NCBI RefSeq assembly: GCF_042466115.1
Contig: NZ_JAXHBQ010000001.1
Location: 2,852,001 to 2,916,000 of the forward strand
DNA length: 64,000 nucleotides
Reading direction: 5' to 3'
From: SW4 sp042466115
GTDB lineage: Bacteria; Pseudomonadota; Alphaproteobacteria; Rhodobacterales; Rhodobacteraceae
Shown here one piece after another: positions 1-7,939 of the stretch. Each line of letters opens with the position of its first letter. Position 1 is the first letter of the stretch. A program made the position numbers and the translations under genes. The notes under the pieces are model-generated. The model was given only the letters and a program-made list of their open reading frames with translations. It had not been told where the DNA came from and did not search any database.

Positions 1-2
1 AG

Positions 3-1754
3 CTGTTGTCGGACCCCAAGGCCAAGGCCGAAACGTTGTCCTGGACACAACTGCTGGAAAAAACCAACCAGACAGCCAACTTGTTTCGCGAGTTGGGCGT
101 TGGCGAAAACGATGTGGTCGCGTTCCTGTTGCCAAATGCCACGGAAACAGCGCTGACCTATCTGGGTGGCGCGATTGCGGGGATTGTCAATCCGATCAAC
201 CCGCTGCTCGATGCCAACCAGATCGCGTCGATCCTGCGGGAAACAAATGCCAAGGTTCTTGTGACCCTGCGCGCCTTCCCCAAGACGGACGTGGCACAAA
301 AGGCGGCCGAGGCCGTGCACCTTGCACCGAATGTGCACACGATCCTCGAGGTCGATTTGCACCGCTACCTGACGGGTATCAAGAAACTGATCGTGCCACT
401 GATCCGCCCCAAGGTCGATATCCAGCATCGCGCCAAGGTGCTGAACTTTAACGCTGAAATTGCCAAGCAGCCGACAGTCTTGAAGTTTGCCGACAGCAAA
501 GGCGACCGCGTGGCGGCCTATTTCCACACTGGCGGCACAACCGGCATGCCCAAGGTCGCACAGCACAAATACAGCGGCATCGTTTACAACGGCTGGCTGG
601 GCAATCGCCTGCTGTTTACCGAAAAGGACACGATGATTTGTCCGCTGCCCCTATTCCACGTCTTTGCGACGATTGTGGTGATGGGTGCGTCCCTGTCATC
701 GGGCGCGCATGTGGTATTCCCGACCCCGCAAGGCTATCGCGGCGAGGGCGTGTTCGACAATTTCTGGAAACTGATCGAACGCTACAAGGTGACATTCATG
801 ATCACCGTGCCCACGGCCATGTCCGCGCTGATGCAGCGCCCCGTGGATGCTGATATTTCGTCGCTCCAGATGGCGTTTTCCGGGTCTGCCCCGCTGCCCA
901 TCGAACTCTATAAAAAGTTTGAAAAGGCCGCGGGTGTCACGATTTGCGAAGGCTATGGGCTGACCGAGGCGACCTGCCTTGTGTCGATCAACCCGCCTGA
1001 TGGCGAAAAGAAGGTCGGGTCGGTCGGTTTGCCCTTCCCCTATACCGACATCAAGATCATGTCGGTTGATACCCACGAAGAATGTCCCCCCGATGAAGTT
1101 GGCGAAATCTGCGTCTCCAACCCCGGGGTTGTCATGGGTGAAACCTATACCGAGGCCGACAAGAACGCCGATCTTTACTACGCCGGCCCCAAATCCAATG
1201 CGCAATTCCTGCGCACGGGCGATCTGGGTCGCGTCGATAGTGACGGTTATCTGTGGATCACGGGCCGCGCCAAGGATCTGATCATTCGCGGTGGCCACAA
1301 CATCGACCCCGCCGAAATCGAGGAAGCCCTGGCCGGACACCACGATGTCGCCTTTGCCGGTGCCATCGGCCAACCCGATGCCCACGCAGGCGAGGTGCCA
1401 TGCGCCTATGTCGAACTGGTTGCCGGTGCGACTGTCACCGAAGACGAGTTGATGAAATACGCCAAGGACAACATCAGCGAACGCGCCGCCCATCCCAAGC
1501 ATTTGCAGATCATGGATGAATTGCCGAAAACCGCAGTGGGCAAGATTTTCAAGCCCGACCTGCGCAAGATGGCGATCACCCGTATCTATGACGCCGCGCT
1601 GTCCAATGCTGACGTCGCCGCCGAAGTGGCCGAAGTCGTCGAGGACAAGAAACGCGGTCTGGTCGCGCGATTGAACAAGACGGGCACCGTCACGGATGAA
1701 AATGTCCTGCGTGCGCTGGGCGCATTCACCCGCCCGTGGGAATGGGCTGACTAA
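3..1754 (+). CDS. Acyl-CoA synthetase (AMP-binding family), 5' end outside window
   Basis: This is an adenylate-forming ligase that would activate a carboxylic acid (probably a fatty or aromatic acid) with ATP and CoA. The visible 583 codons contain the phosphate-binding loop HTGGTTGMPK, the core motif GYGLTEAT, the hinge block RTGDLGRVDSDGYLWITGR and the C-terminal catalytic lysine region KTAVGKIFKP. The frame is open from the first full codon. The first residues (ETLSWTQLLEKTNQTANLF) match what normally lies some 50 residues into the family, so the true start lies before the window. The substrate cannot be told from sequence alone. The next gene on the same strand starts 51 bp downstream. 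Confidence 0.9.
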   Translation: MLSDPKAKAETLSWTQLLEKTNQTANLFRELGVGENDVVAFLLPNATETALTYLGGAIAGIVNPINPLLDANQIASILRETNAKVLVTLRAFPKTDVAQKAAEAVHLAPNVHTILEVDLHRYLTGIKKLIVPLIRPKVDIQHRAKVLNFNAEIAKQPTVLKFADSKGDRVAAYFHTGGTTGMPKVAQHKYSGIVYNGWLGNRLLFTEKDTMICPLPLFHVFATIVVMGASLSSGAHVVFPTPQGYRGEGVFDNFWKLIERYKVTFMITVPTAMSALMQRPVDADISSLQMAFSGSAPLPIELYKKFEKAAGVTICEGYGLTEATCLVSINPPDGEKKVGSVGLPFPYTDIKIMSVDTHEECPPDEVGEICVSNPGVVMGETYTEADKNADLYYAGPKSNAQFLRTGDLGRVDSDGYLWITGRAKDLIIRGGHNIDPAEIEEALAGHHDVAFAGAIGQPDAHAGEVPCAYVELVAGATVTEDELMKYAKDNISERAAHPKHLQIMDELPKTAVGKIFKPDLRKMAITRIYDAALSNADVAAEVAEVVEDKKRGLVARLNKTGTVTDENVLRALGAFTRPWEWAD

Positions 1755-1805
1755 CTGCGCGCATCTGTCGCTTGCGGCGCGCACTTGGCGCTCTAGGGTT
1801 GGGTC

Positions 1806-2225
1806 ATGACGCAGCCTGAACTCATGCACAAAGGGCCGGTTGCCGTGATGGACGGCAATTGCGCCCTGTGTGCCTTTGGGGCGCGAATGATCCACCGGCT
1901 TGATAAGACTGGCGAGGTGCGCATTTGCCCGATCCAGACCGACCTTGGGCGGGATTTGCTGGCGCGCCACGGCCTTGCGCCCGATGATCCGGATTCGTGG
2001 CTGCTGATTGATGGGGATCGCGTGCTGCAGGACTTTGATGCGATGATTTATCTGGGCGAACGCATGGGTGGCTGGGGGCGGCTGATGTCGGTCTTGCGGA
2101 TCCTGCCACGCCCCTTGCGTGACTGGCTTTATCGCCGCATTGCGCGCAATCGTTATGCTGTGTTCGGCCACGCGGACTTGTGTGCGCTGCCTGATCCGGC
2201 CCTGCGCGCAAGGTTAATCGGATGA
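1806..2225 (+). CDS. DCC family thiol-disulfide oxidoreductase (DUF393)
   Basis: A 139-residue protein carrying the diagnostic D-x-x-C-x-x-C motif near the N terminus (VMDGNCALCAFG, residues about 14-25), the hallmark of the DUF393/YuxK thioredoxin-like family. The rest (WLLIDGD, LRILPRPLRDWLYRRIARNRY) fits the family's helical C-terminal half. Function is predicted to be redox chemistry through the CxxC pair, but no physiological substrate is established. Its stop codon overlaps the start of the next gene (ATGA), so the two are translationally coupled. Confidence 0.88.
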   Translation: MTQPELMHKGPVAVMDGNCALCAFGARMIHRLDKTGEVRICPIQTDLGRDLLARHGLAPDDPDSWLLIDGDRVLQDFDAMIYLGERMGGWGRLMSVLRILPRPLRDWLYRRIARNRYAVFGHADLCALPDPALRARLIG

Positions 2226-3832
2226 AGATCACCGTCATCGGTGGCTACGGCGTTTTTGGCGGGCGCCTGGTGCAGCTTTTGTGCCGTGACGGGCACAAGG
2301 TGACGGTTGCGGGGCGTGATCTGGCGCGTGCGCAGCGTTATGCGTCTGACTGGGGCGCGCGGGCCTTGGCGTTGGATCGGGGTGGTGATCTGTCCGCGCT
2401 GACCGGCGCAGAAGTTGTCGTTGATGCTGCCGGTCCGTTTCACACCTACGGTGACGATCCCTATCGCCTTGCGCGGTTCTGCATTGATGCCGGGGTCAAC
2501 TACCTTGATCTGTCCGACAATGCGGCATTTTGCGCAGGCATTTCCGCCCTAGATGCCCATGCCCGCGCCGCTGGTGTCTTCGCCCTGTCCGGCGTGTCGA
2601 GCGTGCCCGCCCTTTCGTCGGCGGCTGTCACTGCGCTGGCGCAGGACATGGACACGATCGACACGATCAACAGCGCAATCCTGCCCGGAAATCGCGCCCC
2701 GCGCGGGCAGTCCGTGGTGGAGAGTATTCTGTCACAAACGGGCCTGTCGTTTCGCCAAACGGTCGATGGCCAGCAAGCGTCGATCCGCTCGTGGTCCGCG
2801 CCGCGTGCATTCACGCTCCCTTCGGGCGAAGTGCGCAAGGCTTGGGTGATCGAGGTGCCGGACCAGTCGCTGTTCCCCGCACATTTCAACGCCCGCACGG
2901 TCAGCTTTCGCGCAGGGCTGGAATTGGGTGTCATGAACCGCGGTTTGGCGGTTTTATCGTGGCTGCGCGGGCGTTTGCGCGTTGGGATGCCACGCTGGCT
3001 GGTGGGGTTGGCAATGATAGGTGCGCGGCTGCTTGCGCCGTTTGGCACTGATCGCGGCGGTATGGTTGTCGCGGTGATCGGGCGCAAGGATGGCGCGTGG
3101 CAACGTGCCGTTTGGCGGCTTGGCGTTGATCAGGGCGAGGGGCCGTTCATCCCTGCCGTGCCCGCGCGTGCATTGCTGCGAAACACGTCACAGATCGCTC
3201 ATGGGGCCCGACCAGCGGTGGGTGAGCTGACCTTGACAGACGCCGCGGCAGCGATGGCCGACCTTGCCGTCACGACGACCCGCGACATCGCGCCAATCAC
3301 GCCGTTGTTCCCCGCAACGCTGGGTGCGGCTTTCGCGACCCTCGCGCCTGAAATCCGCGCCACCCATGACACGCCCGCGCCGCGCATCTGGCAGGGCCGC
3401 GCTAAAGTCACGCGCGGGGCAGGGGTGCTTGCGCGGCTGACGGCATTTTTGTTCCGCTTTCCGCCCGCGCAAGATGACACTCCCGTGCAGGTAATAAAAA
3501 CACCCCACAAGGGGGGCGAGGTCTGGCAACGCGCGTTTGGCACCTCCACGTTTCACTCGACCCTGCGCGCGACGTCGCAAGGCATCACTGAAAGGTTCGG
3601 GGCTTTCACGTTCCTGCTGGACCTGCATGTCGCCGCTGAGAGATTGCACTACCCGATCCGGAAAGGCTGGTGCCTTGGTGTGCCCATCCCGCGCTTTGCC
3701 CTACCCAGAAGCGAGGCAAGCGAACGGGTCGAAAACGGGCGGTTTCACTTTGATGTGCGCCTGTCCATGCCCGTGACGGGTCGGATGATCGTGCACTACC
3801 AAGGCTGGCTTACGGGGGCCACGGACGCATAA
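2222..3832 (+). CDS. Saccharopine dehydrogenase-like NAD(P)-binding protein with C-terminal DUF4166
   Basis: A 536-residue two-part protein. Residues 1 to about 130 form a Rossmann domain with the dinucleotide loop VIGGYGVFGGRL and the typical SDH-like segments VVDAAGPF and CIDAGVNYLDLSD. The last 150 or so residues (from GEVWQRAFG through ERFGAFTFLLDL to HYQGWL) match DUF4166. The start ATG overlaps the stop of the DCC protein. Nothing supports a true lysine-pathway role; SDH-like/DUF4166 fusions are of unknown function and I infer only a reductase or epimerase-like activity. No signal peptide is evident. A hydrophobic stretch about residues 260-275 (VGLAMIGARLLAPFG) could touch the membrane. 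Confidence 0.82.
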   Translation: MKITVIGGYGVFGGRLVQLLCRDGHKVTVAGRDLARAQRYASDWGARALALDRGGDLSALTGAEVVVDAAGPFHTYGDDPYRLARFCIDAGVNYLDLSDNAAFCAGISALDAHARAAGVFALSGVSSVPALSSAAVTALAQDMDTIDTINSAILPGNRAPRGQSVVESILSQTGLSFRQTVDGQQASIRSWSAPRAFTLPSGEVRKAWVIEVPDQSLFPAHFNARTVSFRAGLELGVMNRGLAVLSWLRGRLRVGMPRWLVGLAMIGARLLAPFGTDRGGMVVAVIGRKDGAWQRAVWRLGVDQGEGPFIPAVPARALLRNTSQIAHGARPAVGELTLTDAAAAMADLAVTTTRDIAPITPLFPATLGAAFATLAPEIRATHDTPAPRIWQGRAKVTRGAGVLARLTAFLFRFPPAQDDTPVQVIKTPHKGGEVWQRAFGTSTFHSTLRATSQGITERFGAFTFLLDLHVAAERLHYPIRKGWCLGVPIPRFALPRSEASERVENGRFHFDVRLSMPVTGRMIVHYQGWLTGATDA

Positions 3833-3910
3833 GCGGATAACAGAGCAAGCCGCCTGTATCGTTTGGAACAGTCGGGTCTTTGTGCAACGATGACACAAAG
3901 GAGAGCCGAT

Positions 3911-4819
3911 TTGCTTTTGCGCCTGATCAAGACTTTGTTCGCCCTGCTGTTTGTCGCGCTTGCCGTGGTGGGCTGCCAGATCGTGCGTAACACCGACAAC
4001 GAACCCTTGCCACCTGCCACCGCTGATGCCCTGCGCGTGGCGACCTATAACGTGCACTACATTGTCATGCGGCAGGACACGGGCCCCTGGTCGGTGGGCG
4101 ATTGGGACCGGCGCAAAGGGCCGCTTGATCTGGCGTTCAAGGCGGTCAATGCCGATGTGATTGCATTTCAGGAAATGGAAAGCTTTGGCGGCCGCTCGCA
4201 AACCGATGTGAACCTGACGCTGGACTGGCTGTTGGAAAACAACGCCGGATACGGCGCCGCGGCCACGGGCGATCCGGCGGTGTTTCCGTCAACCCAGCCG
4301 ATCCTTTACCGCAGGGACCGGCTGGAATTGCTTGATCAGGGCTGGTTCTTCTTTTCGCCGACCCCCGATGTGATTTATGCGCGCACCTTCAACGGGTCAT
4401 ACCCCGCGTTTGCGTCTTGGGCTGTGTTTCGTAATCGTCGGGATGGTCGCGAGTTTCGCGTGATCAACGTGCACACCGATTACGGCAGTCGCAGCAACCG
4501 GCTGTTGTCAGCGCAACTGGTTGCCACGCGGGCGCGCCCCTGGATTGCAGCCGGTGAAACGGTGTTTGTCGTGGGCGATCTGAATGCGCGGCACGGCGAT
4601 CAGACGCTGCGCTATATCGAAGATGCAGGCGTGACCTTTGCACCTGTGGCCGGGGCAACCTACCATTTCAATCGCGGGCTGAACCTGTTCGGCGCGATTG
4701 ATCATATCGGCTATACCGGCACGGCCCGACCCGTGGGCGAACCTGTTGTTCTGCGCGACAAATTTGCGGGCGAATGGCCAACCGACCACTATCCGGTGAT
4801 CGTGGATTTTGCGCATTGA
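3911..4819 (+). CDS. Endonuclease/exonuclease/phosphatase-fold lipoprotein
   Basis: The frame can be opened at 3863, but a strong ribosome-binding site (AAAGGAG at about 3897) sits at proper distance from a TTG at 3911, which gives a clean lipoprotein signal: hydrophobic LFALLFVALAV followed by the lipobox VVGC. The mature part has EEP-fold signatures: RVATYNVHY, DVIAFQEME (metal-binding Glu), VINVHTDYG, FVVGDLNARHGD and IDHIGYTG...DHYPVIVDF. It should therefore be an Mg-dependent phosphodiesterase or nuclease tethered on the periplasmic side. Substrate unknown. It is convergent with aroQ, with 8 bp between stop codons. Confidence 0.85.
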   Translation: MLLRLIKTLFALLFVALAVVGCQIVRNTDNEPLPPATADALRVATYNVHYIVMRQDTGPWSVGDWDRRKGPLDLAFKAVNADVIAFQEMESFGGRSQTDVNLTLDWLLENNAGYGAAATGDPAVFPSTQPILYRRDRLELLDQGWFFFSPTPDVIYARTFNGSYPAFASWAVFRNRRDGREFRVINVHTDYGSRSNRLLSAQLVATRARPWIAAGETVFVVGDLNARHGDQTLRYIEDAGVTFAPVAGATYHFNRGLNLFGAIDHIGYTGTARPVGEPVVLRDKFAGEWPTDHYPVIVDFAH

Positions 4820-4827
4820 CGCGCGGT

Positions 4828-5274
4828 TTACGCGCTGTCGCCAACCAGTTGCCCCATCCGCTGCATCGCCAGCGCGTAGCCTTGCACGCCAAAGCCCGCG
4901 ATCACCGCATCGGCCCGCAGGCTGACATAGGACTGGTGGCGAAAGCTTTCGCGTCTGTGAATTTGGCTGATATGCACTTCGATTACCGGCCCGTCAAAGG
5001 CGTTCAGCGCATCCAGCACGGCGACAGAGGTGTGGGTCAGCGCAGCGGGGTTGATGATGATCCCGGCGGCCTGTTCGCGGGCCTCCTGAACCCAGTCAAT
5101 GATCTGACCTTCGTGGTTTGACTGCAAGAGCCTGGCCGCCAGCCCGCCCCCCTTGGCCACCTCGGCGCACCGCGCTTCCACGTCCGCAAGCGTGTCATGA
5201 CCATAAATTTCAGGCTCGCGCTGCCCAAGCAGGTTCAGGTTCGGGCCATTCAGGATATAGATCGTCTTGGTCAT
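4828..5274 (-). CDS. aroQ: 3-dehydroquinate dehydratase, type II
   Basis: Converts 3-dehydroquinate to 3-dehydroshikimate in the shikimate pathway. The 148-residue product has all type II landmarks: NGPNLNLLGQREPEIYG (catalytic Tyr and Arg loop), QSNHEGQIIDW, NPAALTHTS, and EVHISQIHRRESFRHQSY carrying the catalytic His. The frame is open 10 codons further upstream, but MTKTIYILNGPN at 5274 gives the family's usual N terminus. It stands alone, facing the exported EEP protein. Confidence 0.95.
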   Translation of the reverse strand: MTKTIYILNGPNLNLLGQREPEIYGHDTLADVEARCAEVAKGGGLAARLLQSNHEGQIIDWVQEAREQAAGIIINPAALTHTSVAVLDALNAFDGPVIEVHISQIHRRESFRHQSYVSLRADAVIAGFGVQGYALAMQRMGQLVGDSA

Positions 5275-5375
5275 GTCAGTGCCTTTGTGGTGCCAAGGTC
5301 GCAAGTATGCCTTGGGCGTTGATCTAACAGCAAAAGCGGAAAAAACAACAGCTTGCGGTTTTGCACGGGACAGGG

Positions 5376-5410
5376 GGATGGTGCTGTGAGAGAGGATTGA
5401 ACTCTCGACC
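5376..5410 (-). repeat. Direct repeat copy 1: displaced 3' end of tRNA-Thr (attachment-site-like)
   Basis: These 35 bases are identical to 7776-7810. They correspond to the last 32 nt of the tRNA-Thr gene (variable loop, T arm, acceptor 3' strand, CCA) plus 3 bases beyond. The rest of the tRNA is absent here, so this is a fragment and not a gene. Identity stops at once on both sides (5375 G versus 7775 T, 5411 G versus 7811 T). This is the arrangement left when an element integrates at a tRNA 3' end. Confidence 0.9.
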
Positions 5411-5477
5411 GCGTCAAAAAAAAACTAGTCACGAACTATTTGCGCTCTTGCGCTAGAACTGCTTGGTTTCGCACTCG

Positions 5478-6509
5478 CTATGAATATCCTTTGGTCAACC
5501 CGATGCACGCGCGCATAATGTTCATAAGCAGCGTGCCCTGTGACTTTCGGTTCTGAATAACATCTGTCATGAGGAAAGTACGAACACCCTTCATACCGCG
5601 TAGGCGTTGATCTACTTCTTCCGTGATGCAGGTTGCCACAAGAATGGTTTCCGCCTCAGATGACTCCGCTCGGATGTTTTCAAACGATTTCATCATTGCT
5701 CCCAATCTTTCGAGCGCGCCAGCGGGGTCAATTCCAGCCTTGATTTCGACCCCTCCAACGATTTTTGAGTCCGGCGCGATCAAGGTAATGTCAGGCTCGC
5801 TTCTAAAACGAAACACTGCGCCATTTGTGGTCATTCCGGACTGCAGTTCCGTTGTATGTTCATCAAGCCATTTGGCATTCAGGTCTTTTCCAAGAATGTC
5901 AGTCCCAGTCTTGAGCGTTACCTTTGCAATCTCGCCATGCGACAAGAGTTCCTTGAGGAACAATGTGCGTATGATACGCTCTCCTTCCGAGCCAATTTTG
6001 TTGCGCCAACTACCGTCGATAGTTGTGCCCGCCGTCGCATACATTAGTCCCTTCAACTTCTCAGCTTCGGGGAGCGCAATAGAGTATATTGCCGTCAAGT
6101 TTTCGTTGATTACGCGCGCGAGCTTGTTAGCCTGCTCTGTGGTGCAATCTGACTTTCCAGTTTCCAAGCGTTCAACGGATGTAACGCCGGAAAGCGTTTT
6201 CAGTCCTTTTTGCGAGAATGCCGAGATACAGCGATAATACGTCAGGTAGCGGCTGTTTGAAAGAAGGACGTTCGGATGACACAGGTGTTGTGATAGACTC
6301 ATCCGTTGTTCTTCAAGGCTTTTTTGGATGTCCCCATTGACTCCAAACTCTGCGCTCTTGCGCCAGTTCAGCGTGTTTTCAATGGCGGCCAAGTTATTCG
6401 TAACAAACTCAAATAGACCAACGTAGTTGTTCTTCTCTAAGCTATTGGCAAAAAATGTAGCCCGAAGTTGATACTGTTCAGATATTACTTGTGTTGGGAC
6501 TTTAGGCAT
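5478..6509 (-). CDS. Type II restriction endonuclease, PD-(D/E)xK family (possibly XcyI-like)
   Basis: A 343-residue protein whose start overlaps the end of the methyltransferase second subunit by 8 nt. It has a nuclease core: EPDITLI (Asp240) followed 15 residues later by GGVEIKAG (Glu255, Lys257), the PD-ExK pattern, with a helix glutamate region GSEGERIIRTLF (about 173-184) before it. The following DPAGALERLGAMMKSFE resembles, from memory, the XcyI family (cutters of CCCGGG). That assignment is uncertain. The linkage to a C5 methyltransferase makes the endonuclease call strong even if the subfamily is wrong. Codon use and base composition are AT-shifted like the rest of the islet. Confidence 0.8.
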   Translation of the reverse strand: MPKVPTQVISEQYQLRATFFANSLEKNNYVGLFEFVTNNLAAIENTLNWRKSAEFGVNGDIQKSLEEQRMSLSQHLCHPNVLLSNSRYLTYYRCISAFSQKGLKTLSGVTSVERLETGKSDCTTEQANKLARVINENLTAIYSIALPEAEKLKGLMYATAGTTIDGSWRNKIGSEGERIIRTLFLKELLSHGEIAKVTLKTGTDILGKDLNAKWLDEHTTELQSGMTTNGAVFRFRSEPDITLIAPDSKIVGGVEIKAGIDPAGALERLGAMMKSFENIRAESSEAETILVATCITEEVDQRLRGMKGVRTFLMTDVIQNRKSQGTLLMNIMRACIGLTKGYS

Positions 6510-6906
6510 CCTTGTTCAGAAGCTCCAGAATGGACTTCGCAACTGCTTCCGCCAAACGTGGAGGCACCGCGTTCCCTACCTGACCAAACTGGGTCATCGT
6601 CGTTTTGCGTTTGCTGCTGTAACTGTCCAGTCTAACACCCAGAAAAACCCAGTTTTTGGGAAACGACTGGAGTGTTGCCAATTCCCTAACCGTAAGCATG
6701 CGGTCTTCAGTAGGGTGAATAAAGTCTCGGTAGCCACTTCGCGTTACCGTGGGGCTGACTTTGTCGGGTGAAAGTCGGCGGTATGTTGAGCCGAAGGTCT
6801 TGTCTATCTCTGATAGCTTCCTGCCGACCGGCACTTTGCGGATTTTTTCCAACGTGCTGGGGGCGTGAGCGGTTGCGATGTGATTTGGTAACCTTTTAGT
6901 AGCCAT
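6502..6906 (-). CDS. C5-cytosine DNA methyltransferase, second subunit (motifs IX-X, part of target recognition)
   Basis: A 134-residue product that carries only the C-terminal motifs of an m5C methyltransferase: motif IX as VRELATLQSFP (about residues 73-83) and motif X as GQVGNAVPP (108-116), preceded by part of the target-recognition region (RLSPDKVSPTVTRSGY). The ATG at 6906 overlaps the stop of the upstream half by 11 nt in a different frame, and a CAGGA element lies about 10 nt before it, which supports genuine re-initiation. A TTG at 6915 is an alternative start. Either this is a two-polypeptide enzyme like M.AquI, or an originally single gene has suffered a frameshift. Confidence 0.83.
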   Translation of the reverse strand: MATKRLPNHIATAHAPSTLEKIRKVPVGRKLSEIDKTFGSTYRRLSPDKVSPTVTRSGYRDFIHPTEDRMLTVRELATLQSFPKNWVFLGVRLDSYSSKRKTTMTQFGQVGNAVPPRLAEAVAKSILELLNKDA

Positions 6907-7636
6907 GCTTTTCAATCCTGCCCTTAATTGTCTTAGAAACTCTTAGCGCTGTCTTAGAGGGAGCGTCAGCTTTAGGAAGGTCTTCAAGGGCTTGGCCAAC
7001 CGTTACATGGGGTTCAAGTTTCCGTTCGTGGTCAACGTTGCGCGCGCCATGTGTCGGCTCTGGAAACCTATACGCAGTCTCAAGACGTGATCCGACAATA
7101 AAAACACGTTCTCTGTTTTGAGGCACGCCATAGTCAGCAGAGTTTAGTACCAAATGCTGCACCGAATACTTTTCGCCAGAATCCAGTGGCTCCGCAAACA
7201 TCTGCTCAACTTTTCGCAAGACGGTTCCTGCCTGCCAACTCACCATCCCTTTAACGTTCTCTAGGACAAAGGTTTTTGGCTTAAGTTCTCGCACAAGCTC
7301 GATGAACTTAAACACCAGCATACCGCGTTCGTCGTTAAGGCCTTCACGGCGCCCCGCCAAGCTAAAGGACTGACAAGGAGGTCCTCCAAAGATACAATCG
7401 ATCTGCCCAACTTTCAGGCTGGATAGTTCGCAAATTTCCGCCGCGGAAATTTCGTTTATGTCTCGGTTAGCGACCATTGTTTGTGGCAAGTTGTTGCGTA
7501 AGGTATCGCAGCAAGACGGATCAATCTCGATAGCAAGTTTGACATCGAACCCAGCGGCAAAAAAACCTGCGTCCATCCCTCCGGCACCGGAAAAGAAGGA
7601 AATAGCGGTGGGTTTTTCTTTGTTCACTTGGGTCAT
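6896..7636 (-). CDS. C5-cytosine DNA methyltransferase, first subunit (motifs I-VIII)
   Basis: From the ATG at 7636 the product is 246 residues. It contains motif I FSGAGG (15-20), motif IV GGPPCQSF with catalytic Cys88, motif VI ENVKG (126-130) and motif VIII PQNRERVF (172-178), then stops after IEKHGY before motifs IX and X. Those follow in the overlapping gene. The frame is open upstream to 7699, but the extra 21 residues are not family-like. It would transfer methyl from S-adenosylmethionine to C5 of cytosine in the site recognised by the adjacent endonuclease. Split size (246 + 134) is close to what I recall for the two-subunit enzyme M.AquI. Confidence 0.87.
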   Translation of the reverse strand: MTQVNKEKPTAISFFSGAGGMDAGFFAAGFDVKLAIEIDPSCCDTLRNNLPQTMVANRDINEISAAEICELSSLKVGQIDCIFGGPPCQSFSLAGRREGLNDERGMLVFKFIELVRELKPKTFVLENVKGMVSWQAGTVLRKVEQMFAEPLDSGEKYSVQHLVLNSADYGVPQNRERVFIVGSRLETAYRFPEPTHGARNVDHERKLEPHVTVGQALEDLPKADAPSKTALRVSKTIKGRIEKHGY

Positions 7637-7775
7637 ACCACATTTTGGATCGAGGTTATTACTTGTGACTAAATGCACATAAAACGCAATAGAATACAAC
7701 GCGTCGTCGCGTCATTGGTAATGCGATGTATTTCGTGCTGTATCACCAAAGACGGTAGCTTTACCTACCAAATTT

Positions 7776-7810
7776 GGATGGTGCTGTGAGAGAGGATTGA
7801 ACTCTCGACC
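7776..7810 (-). repeat. Direct repeat copy 2, within the intact tRNA-Thr
   Basis: Second copy of the 35-bp perfect repeat (first copy at 5376-5410). Here it is part of the complete tRNA-Thr gene, running from 3 bases beyond CCA to the variable loop. The islet lies on the 3' side of the tRNA, so the tRNA was left functional by the insertion. Confidence 0.9.
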
Positions 7811-7853
7811 TCACCCTTACCAAGGGTGTGCTCTACCACTGAGCTACCACAGC
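7779..7853 (-). tRNA. tRNA-Thr (GGT anticodon)
   Basis: The reverse complement folds as a full 75-nt cloverleaf with encoded CCA: acceptor GCTGTGG with TCACAGC, D arm GCTC...GAGC, anticodon stem CACCC/GGGTG with loop TTGGTAA (anticodon GGT), and T stem GAGAG/CTCTC. The discriminator base is A. Its 3' portion is duplicated at 5376-5410, marking it as the integration site of the restriction-modification islet. Confidence 0.97.
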
Positions 7854-7939
7854 ATCCGTGGCGCGGGAATTAGCGGTTATGTGCAAATGGTGCAAGCCCT
7901 CTCTGGACGCTTTTTGCCCTTGTTGGTAACAGGGCGGGT

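Larger units (their letters stand above)
5376..7810. mobile_element. Restriction-modification islet inserted at tRNA-Thr, no integrase
   Basis: The segment is bounded by a perfect 35-bp direct repeat derived from the tRNA-Thr 3' end; copy starts are exactly 2400 bp apart. It contains only three overlapping minus-strand genes: two halves of a C5 methyltransferase and a PD-ExK endonuclease. Base composition differs from the surroundings: sampled 60-base rows at 6241 and 7141 hold 30 and 28 G+C, against 36 at 4201 and 44 at 8401. No integrase, transposase or excisionase frame is present, so mobility must have been supplied in trans, lost, or achieved by homologous or target-duplicating insertion. 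Confidence 0.82.

Noticed and set aside
696..2171. A 491-codon open frame on the minus strand opposite the acyl-CoA synthetase
   Set aside because: Antisense to a clearly recognised gene; low-complexity His/Gly/Arg/Asp-rich translation without family motifs, as usual for a G+C-rich genome.
5376..5410. Second tRNA-Thr gene
   Set aside because: Only the 3' 32 nt are present; no D arm, anticodon arm or 5' acceptor strand follows.
6896..6915. Methyltransferase read as a pseudogene by simple frameshift
   Set aside because: The second part has its own ATG and upstream purine-rich site, and the endonuclease is intact; a split enzyme explains this better, though a sequencing error is not excluded.
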